The notes beneath the pieces were generated by a model. It did not search any database and was not told the origin of the DNA. It was given only the letters and a program-made list of their open reading frames with translations. A program made the position numbers and the translations under genes. A DNA stretch of 62,133 nucleotides from Stercoripulliclostridium_A sp963642145 (GTDB lineage Bacteria > Bacillota > Clostridia > Christensenellales > DTU072): contig CAVIFU010000004.1 of the NCBI GenBank assembly GCA_963642145.1, positions 1-62,133 of the forward strand. Reading direction: 5' to 3'. Shown piece after piece: positions 7,703 to 19,700 of this stretch (the first letter of the stretch is position 1; every line of letters begins with the position of its first letter).

Positions 7703-10700
7703 TCAACCGACGCTTACGTTTACGTAACGTAAAGCGCCGCTATATGTCCAAATATGCGTAAAGGTGTTATATACGTCTTCTACACAATCCGAGGCATAGA
7801 CTTTGCCGCTACTCTTACCGTCTTTGATTGCGCCCTCGTTATTCCAATCTGTGGTTACATAGCTCGAAGCACTCTGACTCGTAAGTCCGTAGAATTTGAC
7901 TTGCGCGGAACCCGAACTATATCCGCTTGCGTAGAATGTTCCCGTCTTGAAGAATTCCTTTGACTTGGGCGTGTATTTGGTGCCGCCGCCTATGTATTCG
8001 GCGGTGCCGTTAACCGTCATATTGCTCGAGCCTACGCCGTTGCCGCTTGCCGCGCCCATGTTGAGGTTGACGGTTTGCGCCGTTGCGCCGGAAGAAAGAT
8101 CCACATACAGATAATGCAAGAACTTGATGTAAACCGCCGCCGACGATGACGTTGTATTGCCTATCTTATCGGTGGTGCTGTAACCTGCCACCGCGCCTAT
8201 ATAAGTGGTATTGGCGTTTGCGTTATTGGAACGCCTGTTGACCATGATCTTGGAGTTGTTTCCGCTATAAACGTTATTCTCTACCGAGCCGCCTTTGTTG
8301 TAAGCGACAATGCCGCCTACGTAAATGGTGGAGTTATCGGCACTGAGCGTATCATGCATGGGTCCGTTACCGCCGCTAGTCGGAGTATAGTAGGAAGCGC
8401 CGAGCGTAACCACTTCGATTAACGCGGTGCTTATCGTGTAGTCGTTACTTGCGGCTACGGGGCTCGATACGGTCGATCCGGTGATTGTGCCCGTTCCGTG
8501 GTTATAGCCGACAATACCGCCGTACATACCGCCCTCGTAGGCGTTGCCTTTCTCTCTGGAAGCGTAGATACGAGAACTGAGCGTTGCGTCCCTGACGCTA
8601 CCGAGGTTGACGCCGACTATACCGCCGGAGATGGTGCCCTTAAACGTCAATCTGTACGTTGCCGGAGCTTCTAAGGAGCAACTCGCCACGTTGCCTGCGT
8701 TGAAGCCGACTATGCCGCCGACGCCGTATGAGGAGTACATGAAGTTATCGTCAACGGTAAGGTTGCCGTACACGCTCTGCGAAACCATGGTTGCGTCACG
8801 CGTGAATTTCACAGTGCTTTCTACGATGTTGCTGTTCTTGGCAACCGAACCCGCTATACCGCCGATTGCGGCAAGGTTGCCAGTCGTCAAATTGGGATCC
8901 GTAGCCGTGCAATTTGACACGGATTCCACCGTTGCGGCATCGCCGTTTTCGAGTACGGAACCTACTATACCGCCCGCGGCGTAGGGAGATATTACCGTTA
9001 CTTTCTCCGTCGAGCTGTTTGTTATGGTGGATCCGCTGCCGAGTGCGCCGACTATACCGCCGGCTCCGCCGAAGTATACGCCGTTGTAAGACGCGCCTGC
9101 AATAGCTCTTATCGTGTAGCCGGAAACCTTGACGTTATCGATGCTTGTTCCGTTAGCTTCTCCTGCCAACGCGCCGACATAGTTACTGCCGACAATATTT
9201 TTCGAGGAGGTGCCTTCTAGCGTAATGTTACCGATTTTTGAGTCGCTTATTCCTCCCGCCAACGCGCCGACATACGATGACGCACTCGCGCTGATAAGGG
9301 TATCGCCTATTCGGAGGTTATAGACTTCCGCATTACTGATTCTTGCGAACAAACCTACATAGTCGCCGCTCGCCGAGAGGCTGAGGTTTTTAAGTAGATT
9401 GCCGTTGCCGTCATACACGGCGTTAAAGCCGTTACCTTGCGCGCATAGCGGACTGCTCAAAGAATCGCTTACGTCGCCGAGGTCTATCTCCGCTATCTGC
9501 TTGAAGTACACTTTTTGAGTTTGGTTGTCTTTCGTATACGTCAAGTTGCACTCATTGCCGATGTACATATTGTCTATGCTGCGCAAATGGTCAAGCGTTT
9601 CGATGTAGAACGGATTCTCCTTGCTGCCGTCACCGTATTTGCCGTCACTGCTTGCAAACGGATAGCTCATATCGCTCGTTTCGGTTACTTTGGTTTCCTC
9701 CAATTTATCTTCTACCCACTTGTAGACGTTATAAGTTGCCGTATCGTAATACACGACGTGTTGAACCTTGGAAGTAACGTAAGAGCCGTCAAAGTTAATG
9801 CCGTAGTTGACGTTGCCGTTAGCCATTGACGCCATGCTCGATATGAGTTTGATTGCGTAATCGCCGGATACCGAGCCGTCGTACGTGACGCCCTGTTCGA
9901 TGGGAATATCCTCTATGATTATTTCGCCGTCTCCGTCATCGTCGTTGACAAAGTAAATAGCGGAATCACCGTAACCGTCGATAATGGCTTTTGCGAGCGA
10001 CGCGGGAAGCTGTAAGGAAGCCCCCGGATATACGTTGTGGAATTCAAGCCTTCCGTAAGTGCGGAATTTGAATGTGACCGTCTTGTTGTCGGTCGCACCG
10101 ATTATTGCCTGAGCGGCTCCGAGTTCATCGTTGTAAGCCGCCGCCCAGTCGGTCATCGTTTCGTATTCTGATTTTTCCTTGAACGTAGGCATATGGGTAC
10201 CGCTATTTGCGGAATCGGTACCCCATACGTCCGAATTGTTGGAATTTACGGATTCTATTCCGACCCATCTGTCGAATACGGGGTTGAAGTAAACGGGATC
10301 GTTTATGTCGCCTCTGTATCCGGTAGACAGCATGACCTTGAATTTGGTACCGACCGCAACATCGGTGATTTGAACCGAGCGACCCTCATACTTAGGCTCT
10401 TCACCGAAATTGCCATCCGCGTCGGCTTCGTAAACCAAGAGGTTCGGAAGAGTGTCTGTCAAAAGTTCGGAGTATCCGGATACGTTCGTCACGCGGAAGT
10501 TCATTGTGTAAACCGAGGTGTACCGCGCGAAAATCTTATACGAGTCTTTCGCTATAATCTTCAGTTCTCCGCTTTCCTCGTCATACGAACAGTATATGGA
10601 CGTGCCCGTTTCTTCGTCCGCGATTTTGTCATTTACAAGCTTGAAGTACACTCCGTTCACACTGTAATCACTATCATCTTTGTTCGCAACTACGTTGAGG

Positions 10701-13700
10701 GAGGTTCTACCGCCTTCGCCGTTTTCGCCTATATACCAACCTTCGAATTTGTATCCGTCGATTGTGGAGGGCAACAACCTTTGCACGGTGTCGTAATCGA
10801 ATTCGCCTTCACTCAGTCCGGTGCCGGCTATTCTGGGTTCGACGTCGCCTATTCCGTCGTTGAATTTATTCGCCTCGTTGACGGCAACCGACTGCACGAG
10901 CGTGATTTTTTCGACCTTGCGATACATCGGACGTATTCTGATAGCATATATCTCTCTTTCGCCGGTGCGCGTGCCGTCGTTATCGTATACCGAAGCCGTG
11001 AACTCGGTCTTATCGGGTCCGGTGCCGTCCTCATTGAGGTACGCCATATACGATGTGGAATACAACGCTGAAATCGGGAAGGTGAACGTAGACTTTGTCA
11101 CAAGGTTGGTTTGCGACTTGGGATCGACATACGGTATGTCCTTCCATTCCGCCTCATTCGTATTTTTGTCATAGGCAAGGTACTGCCAAGTTACGAATCT
11201 GAATCCCGATCCGGTAGTGCCTATCCAATTCAAAGTGATCGTATTATCCGACCACGTGTTGTACGCGGAAGTCGCCGACGTCTTGTCGCTTAAGCTTATG
11301 GAATTGAGCTTGCCGAGCATGGTAAAGCTTACGTCTGTATTTGCTTCGGACGTCTTGGGCTCCGCAATGACGCTGTTTGCGTAGTACGTGGGCAACGTGC
11401 TGTCATACATTACCGCCGTTACGGCAACTTGACCCGCGTCCAAATACTCGTTCTCACCTGCAAGGTACTCGTTCTCAATGACTACGTTATAGACCGGCAC
11501 GAACCGCGCGACAATATCTACTTTGTAAGCGCCCTCTTTGTTCTTGTTGGACTCCTCCGCAATGTTTACGCCGTTGGCGTATCCGCTCAGGTTGTCCAAT
11601 ATGAACGACTGAATATATTCATCATACTTGTTGCTGCTCGGATAATTCTGCCCAAGCTGAGTATATGCGTTGACGCCGTTGATGAAGTATCCCACAAATT
11701 GATAGCGCCTGTTCCAATCCGTATCATCCAAGCCGTCGAATATTTGTAGATTTACCGTATCGCCGTAATCGTAGGTGCCTTCTTCGGATGTCCCCGGCAG
11801 GTAACCGAGACCTAGGTAGTCTTTAGGGCTGTCGCCCTCATCCGTGATCAACGCAACGCTACGCGTAAAGGCAATGCGCTTACGGAAACGTATCTTGAAT
11901 ATGGAGTTCTCCGCCACGTTGTCGAGCGTAACGATTACCTTGCCGATATCTGCAAAATTTTGGGGATCGGAAACCACTTCGTTTTTCAAATTGTAGTAAG
12001 TAATCTTGACTGAGCCGTTTTCCGTATCCTCCAATGGCGTATATACCGTATTGAATTTTTTGTAATCCGAATCGCTCGAAGACGAGGACAGCAGTTCAAA
12101 AATACTATCGAAACGGAAGTTTGTGTTGGGGACTATGGTTATCGTCACCTTACTGCCGGCGTCAAACGACAAAGAGTTCTCTTTGAGCGACGTCACGGTA
12201 CCCGCATTCAATTGGTATGTAACGATACCGCCTTCGTTTGCCGTGCGCGATCCCACGGTCTCCACAAGGAAGCTCGCGTAAACCTTGTTTTTGAGGTAAG
12301 CGTAAACGGTTCTGTCTTCCAACGTACCTACGCCTGCCGTGGCATACTCCAACTCCGCTTTGAGAGTGCCGTCATTTTGCAATACGCTGTAAGAGCATCC
12401 GTTGGTGGGGTTGGTGGACATGTAGGAATCGTTGTATCTGAACGAGAGTTTACCGCCGCTCTTGACGCGATAGGTATATGTTCCGTCTTTTTCGTTGCCG
12501 TCCAAGTCCTTCAAAGTTTCCGTATTGCCTACAACATCGGGCATTACGTTGTCGGCGGCGTTGTTGGCGACTGCTTCGCCGTGGACAACCGTTGCCGTCA
12601 TGGTGGCGTACCGCCTGTAAGTCATCATGTCGGGGTCTCCGCTTATGAACGAACCGCTCGTATACTTATACTCGGGATAGACTTGCAACGTAATCGTATA
12701 AACGCGATAGTATACCGCGCGGAATTCTCTGTCTCCCGTAACGGTGTACGTGAGCACGCTACCGCCAGAAGTCAGGGTAATATCGTTTTCTCCGCTCTTT
12801 ACGTACTGCCATACGCCGTTTATCCGTTCTTGATAGCCCTCGAAGGAATATTTGTCAACCGCGGAGGAATGTATGCCTGCCGTAAACGTGGCAACCGTGC
12901 CGTATTCATGCTTACTGCCGGAAGCTACGCCGTCGGAATAGCTCGCGCTAAAGTTCAACGCTTTGTTTCCGGAAACGGTCGGAATTTCGGATTCCCTAAT
13001 ATAGACCGCTTTGTTCTCGTTTGCACTACCCTCCGCAAGGAGCATATTCGTGGAGCTCGCGTAGGTATCTTTTGTGTAGTTGATGTAAATGTACAACGTG
13101 CTGCCGGAAGCGGAATGGCAATCGAGTATTTTGAGTACATTTGCGTCAAGCATTATACCTATCTCGCTCGCCTTGGCGTCAAGAATATCTAATGACACTT
13201 GCTCGGTGGCTTCGTTCTTAGGTCTGCCGTACAAGGTTATGTTGCTTATGCTGTAACCGCGCTCCAAGTCCAACGTGACGATGCCTGGATTTACCGCATC
13301 GTAATATATGCGATTTGCCTTTATTGTCGCTTTGAGGTGATCGTCCGTATATCCGCCGATGATAGGCTTGGAATCTATATAGAACGATACGCCGTAACTT
13401 TGTTTCTCGTAATTAGGCGTAACGACAATTTTCTCTTTGCCGTTGACAAGCTCGTTGTTTACCTCGAGTTTAGTGCTGCCATGCGTAGTGGAGTAGCTGT
13501 ATGATTTGTCCGACTTATCCGATTTACTGTACTGTACGGGCACTTGAACGCCGTTAATCGTAAACGACGTCAGGTAATATCCGAAATCCGAATCCATATC
13601 GAACGCCACAAGTTCGTGATGGCTGACCTTTGTCGTGGATGTATCGCGATAGGTTCCGCCTTCTACTTGCTTATACTCTATGTCGTAGGTCTTGATTTCG

Positions 13701-16700
13701 TACTTGACAGAGAGCGTGATATTGCCTTTAACCGAAGAAATCGTATACGTGCGTTTACCGCTGCCGTCGTCGGCGGAAAGCTTACTTGCGTCGGAAACAA
13801 GTACGGTTTCCAAACCGCCGTCGTTATCCATGGCTATTTTGATAGAGCTTATGCGATAACCGTCGGGCGCGGTCAAAGACAGCGTTACCGCGTCAAAGAA
13901 GCGTATGCCGGGCAGGACGCCTTCTTCATCGATTTGGGAAGGATCGTCCGTAGTAAACGCGCTCCACGACGTTTTGCCGAATACGTTTTGGTTGACGACA
14001 ACGCCGCTTACTGCATTTAGCGTCTTGACGATTACGCCTCCGCGTTCAATGGTTTTGACGGCATTGTAATCTCCGCTGAAAGTAACATTGTACTTTTTGG
14101 TTTCAATCGTCAAGGTAAACGTTATGTTCTCCTTGATATTGGCAAGTATGTAAGAACCGAGTCCTTTGCTGCCGATGGCGCCGAATGCGTCATTATTGGG
14201 GTTGCCGTTGACAGAAACGCCGGTGAGCTCATAGCCTTCGGACAGGCTGACCCTGAGTGTTACGGAACCGTCCCACTCCACGCTTCCGCTACTCAAAAGT
14301 CCCGTACCTCCGTTAACCGCACCCACGCTTATCGAGTACTCGCGTATGGCGAACTCGACGCCGACTACCGTCGTTGACGTTATGACGGTATCGGTTTCTT
14401 TTTCTCCGTCCGCACCGCCGGTGACTATGGGAGTATCGTTGACTTTGTACGATTTGACATAATAACCGTTTTCAGAATCGGGCTTTGCCACAAACTTCAA
14501 CCGCGTGCCGTGGGTAACGTAAATGTTGCCTTCATCATCCACGGTAATAACGCCGCTGCTCGTTTCGTAAGTCTTGCTCTCTTGGGGATCGATTATTTCC
14601 GTCGAATAGGAACCTTCCGCGTACGTCTTGATTTCGTAAGTGCCGTTGGCATTGCCTTTCATCGCGACTTGGTACTTTTTGATCGTATACTTAACGACTA
14701 TCGCTAAGTCGGACGAAATCGTGCTCGTATAATAGCTTGTAGACGCCACTGCAAGCATTCTGTCCTCACCGCCGATGGTAAACGTGGTACGTTCGTATCC
14801 GTCGCCGGGATCGACGTTCAGCCTATAAAGGATGCCGTACTCATACAAACCGTTATCCAAAACGACATCCGCGGACGGCGCGTAGGGATTGAAAAATTCG
14901 ATGGGCGTGGTCGCCTTACAAATGAAGTTCGAGCCTTGGTTGTCCGCTTCCACGCTCTGCGTGAACTTATAGGTGCGACGTTTGAATTCCACCGTTACGG
15001 ATTGGATGTCCTGCGAAATTCCGGAGATGGTCAAATTGCCGCCGTTGGCGTTGATATTGTTTATGAGGTTATCCGTGCTATCGTCGCCATAGGTGATCTC
15101 GAATCGAGATATATAGTAGCCCCTCGCCGTTCTGGGCGCCAAAACGAACTTAATGTCGCTACCGTGAGCTATACCGCCGTAAACGCCGTTTTCCCCTTCG
15201 CGCCCGGCAATCGTGACTGTGCCGTAGGCGGAAGGCGTTACGTCGTAGGCCGCAAAATTCAAGCTCTTGTTGGTAACGTTTATTTTAACTTGATACTCGT
15301 TTAAGGCGTACTCGACAGCCACTATGATGTTGTCGGTTACGGAGTCTTTAATCTTTATGACCGCTTCTGACATGGCGTTGGTGTCGATGCCCGCCTCGCG
15401 CCACGATTCGATAGACTCGCCGTCAACCTTGATGCTTGCGATATGGTAACCGGCAGTCGCCACAAGCTTGACGGTTACGCTGTCGCCGGCGCTCAGGCTC
15501 AGAGTGCTTGCCTTGCCGAATGCGCCGTTACCCTTACGCGCCAAAGTTTCACCGCCAAGAGTATCGGTGATCGTTATGCCGTAGACTTTGGGTAAGAACG
15601 TTATCGTTATATCCGATGCCTCCGAGACGAACAATTTGAGCGTACCGGACTTCACGTTGTTGGAGCCGTCCTTGTAGATTACGCCGTTTGTAAGCGAAGC
15701 CGGATCGTACGTGGAGCCGTTTACGGTTATCTCGCCTATGTAGAAGCCGTCGTTGGCGACTATATCGATAGCGGTGTACGTGCCGTATACGAGTTCAGAT
15801 TCACCCGTGGTCCCGAGTCCGGTCACGCTACCGCCTTCTTTGTTGTGCGTTTCTTTGAAAGTGTACTGCTTGCCCGCAAACTTGGCTCTTACCACTATGT
15901 TGCCGTTTATGTTTTTCGCGTCGAGAGTGTATTCTACAACGGCGCTCTGCGTGTAAGACGGAATTATCGGCTTACCGCCTATCTCCAATTCAAAGGTATC
16001 CAAAACATATCCGGTAGCGGCAATAATCTTGATGTTCAAAGATTCGCCCGCGCTTACCGTCGTTTTGTCTACGGAAACCATGCCGTTATTGCCTACATCC
16101 GTGCGTACCGTATAGATTTCCTCGCCGAATACCGCATACGCGTCTATGTCGCAATCCACGTTGGTTATCTCGTAGTTGCCGTTGCCATCCGCTTGGACGG
16201 AGGCGCCGTTTATCGTCAAGGCTTTGAGCGTGTATCCCGAATCCGACTTTGCCGTAAGCGTTACGCTGCTGCCGGCGTCAACCGTTTCTGTTTCCGCACT
16301 CGACGACAGCGTGCCGTTGCCGCAATAATCGACGGTTACGGTATACGACTCCTTCTTGGAGATATCGTCGGATTTTTTGGGTAAGTAGACATATACGTCT
16401 ACGGACGTCTTGACGTCGCGAATTTCCAACGTGTAACCCAAAATCTTTTCGGTGTCGAACTCATCGCGTTCCGTAGCAAGCGTGTACTGTCCGTAACTGT
16501 CGCTCTTTACGTAGTCGCCCTCAAACGGCTTGTACGTGTAGGACGACGATGTATCCCCCGAGTTTACCGTAAAGGAGCCGTCCGATTTTACCTCGTAACC
16601 GTCCACGGGGTTGACCGTAACGGTGAGCGGATTGCCGTATATCAGAGTGCCGGTGACAAAATCGGGCTTGCTCGCAAGATCTTCCCCTCCGTTGATGCAA

Positions 16701-19700
16701 ATTCTCTGCGCCTTGTCAACGTTTAGGAAGTAGACGCGGTAATCGAGCATTATAGGAGCTGCCGAAACGGCTATGGAATAGTTATCCGCTATGTTGTTCA
16801 AAGTAAGGCTGTACTCGGTGGTTTCGTAACCTATCGGCTCATTGACTTGCTCGGAGCTACTCGATTTGGTGTAGGAGATCGACGAAATCCTGTAACCTTC
16901 TTTGGCTTTGATGACGAATTCGGCGTTTTGTCCGCTGCCCAAAGACGCGAACGTGTAGGTCGAATCGCTTGTCGTTACGTCGTCATACGTTACGGTGAGG
17001 TTGTCGCCGATCGAGAAAGTCGCGTAATACGTCGCTCTTGCGAACGTAAACACTATCGTGTAATCCGCCTCAACGCTCTTTATCGTATATAACCCGGTCC
17101 GAGTCCTGTCGTTGTATACGTACTCATTCTCGTCTTTGATCGCGTCGGAGGTAACCTTATACGACTTGATGTAATATCCGTCCGACGTATTGGCTTCAAC
17201 GGACGCAAAGTCTCCGTAATACGCAACGAATGACTCGCTTACCGTGCCCACGCCGCCGGTGTACGACGCCTTGATTTTATAATACAGCTTGTCGTACTCC
17301 ACGGTAAACTCGGTATCGCAATTTATGCCGTCTATGATAAATTCCATTTGCGTCACGCGATAGTCGCCGTTTTTCAAATCGGCGTATTCGTCTTTGCCGT
17401 TGATTTTCAGTCCGATTACCTTGTAGCCTTCACGCAAAGCGTACGGATCGACAATGGTGCCGTTCGCGCGCACGCTCTTGATGTAGTAGCCGTCGTCTGC
17501 CGTAACCGTGAACGAAGGCTTGTCCCCCTCTTTAATATCGCCCGTCGTATCGGCTACGATACTGCCGTTGGCGTTATCGTCCGAGGGCAACTTGACGGTA
17601 TACGTTACATCGCCGTAAACTATCGTTACCGATACGTCGGCGACGCAGTTTTCCACCGCAAATGAGTAATATCTCGCGTCAGACGGGATATCCGTGCGAC
17701 CTACGCCGCCCACTGTCACGCTGAGGATACGTTTATGTTCCGGAGGCGTGATTTCAAAGTAAACGCCCGCGCCGTATCCCACGGTAACCGTGCCGTTTTC
17801 TTTGATATATTGCTTTTCTTCGTCCGGAGCGCCTATCTCGTTATATGAGACTACGCCGGCTTTACCGGTGCCGTTGACTACGTAGATCTCATACTCTTCT
17901 ACGGAGAACTTAGCTTCAACGACGTAATTTTGCTCGATTAACGCTTTTATATCAACGTCGTAATACGCGCCTTCCTTTGCAAAGATGCCGGTGTTCTCGT
18001 CGCCGTTGATAACTACGCTTACGAGAGAATAACCGGTGCTCGGACGGAACCTCAACTTGAAATCCGAAATTACCGGCATGTCGATTCCGGAAGAGATCGG
18101 CGTTTCTTTCTCATAAACGGTGCCGTCTATATCCTCAACGGATTCCACCGCGTAAGCGGTACCGGAGCCGTTGATGTACACGTTGAGAGACTTGGTGTTG
18201 ACCTCGAATACCGGCACGACGTAAACAACGTCTTTTTGGACGACGTAAGTCCTGTCTATCGCTACGGAAGTGGGCGCGTAGGACGCGTCGGCAAGGAACC
18301 AGCCCTTGAACGTATAGTTTTCTTTGTGCGGGGTGATGTCCGGATAATCAAATTGTACGGAATCGGCTATTTTGTCGTTGTAGCGCACTTTGACGACTCT
18401 TCCCTTGTAAGTCGAGTCATAGCCGCGCGCCTCATCCTCAAAATCGGCGTCGTAATCGCTACTGCCTTTGAGGAAGACAACCGTCTCGATATTCTTTTGC
18501 CAATCGGTAACCAACGTGGCGTTTTGCTCGAAGATGGTATCGTTGGTGACGTACACCGGCGTGCCGTCCTCTTTGGTCGCGCCGTTTTCGATATACCAAC
18601 CCTTGAAAGTGTTGCCTACGGCGGTAAGCTTGGTTAAATCTTCCACATCGTAATATTTGCCTATCGGTTCGCCGTAAGGCAAAGTCACGGCATTGCTACC
18701 GGAATCGCCTATCTTGATCTCGCCCAATGTGTTGGAAAACGTTATCGTACTTTCCACAAAGACAAAATGCGCCTTGACATACAAGTCGTCAACGCCCTCC
18801 TTAGGCGGCGTAAACGATAACACGTACTCGTCGGTGTTGTCCGTGTTGGAAGAGGAGAAACTCATCGTCTTACCGCCTGTCCCTACCGCTATGGACGTAG
18901 CCGACGCATTAGTGGCAAGATCTATCCAGTTGCCCTCGGTATTGCGTATGGACCAGCCTATAAACTTTCGACCCGAATAGGGCGCGATACGCACGGTCGC
19001 AATTTCTTCTCTCTCGTAATAATCGTAAATCTCCGTGTTGGAAGCGGCGCCTCCGAGGCTCACGCCCTCTTTGTCGGTAGTAATATCCAAATGGAAGTCA
19101 ACCGCATACTTTTCGAACACGGGCATGATGTTGGTATCTTGGATGATGGAAGAATAATCTTTGTCCCAACCGACGAATTTGTATCCGTACAGTTGCATTT
19201 CGCCTTCGCTTTCTTTCGGGATATAAGTCGGCTTTTCGCCGTGCAAAACGGTTTGTTCGCGTGAAGTGGTGCCGTCCGGATAATAAAATACCACCGTGTA
19301 GCTTTGCCTTTTGAACGTTGCAATGAGCTTCATGCTCTTGCTTACGCTTTTGTCGGTACGGGAAGCGTTGGGATTGCCGTCCGACCACTCATAGAAATAA
19401 TAACCTTCGTCCGCTATGGCTCGGACGGTATCGGCGTTGCCGCCTGCGATGACTTTTTGTTCGGCAGTGCCGTCGATTCTACCGCCGGTGCCCGCAACGT
19501 ATTCGACTACGAGTTGCGTGGGTACGACGTTGAAATCCACCTTTTGCGTAAATCCGCCGTAATTGAGAATTACGTCTTTGCACTCACCCTCTTTGCTGAC
19601 GTCCAGCCCGTCGTAGACAAGCTCGGAGATGGGAACCTTTTTGGTTTCTCCGTTGTCGTAACGCACGACGGCATAGACTGTGGTCAAGTCCGCGTTAACG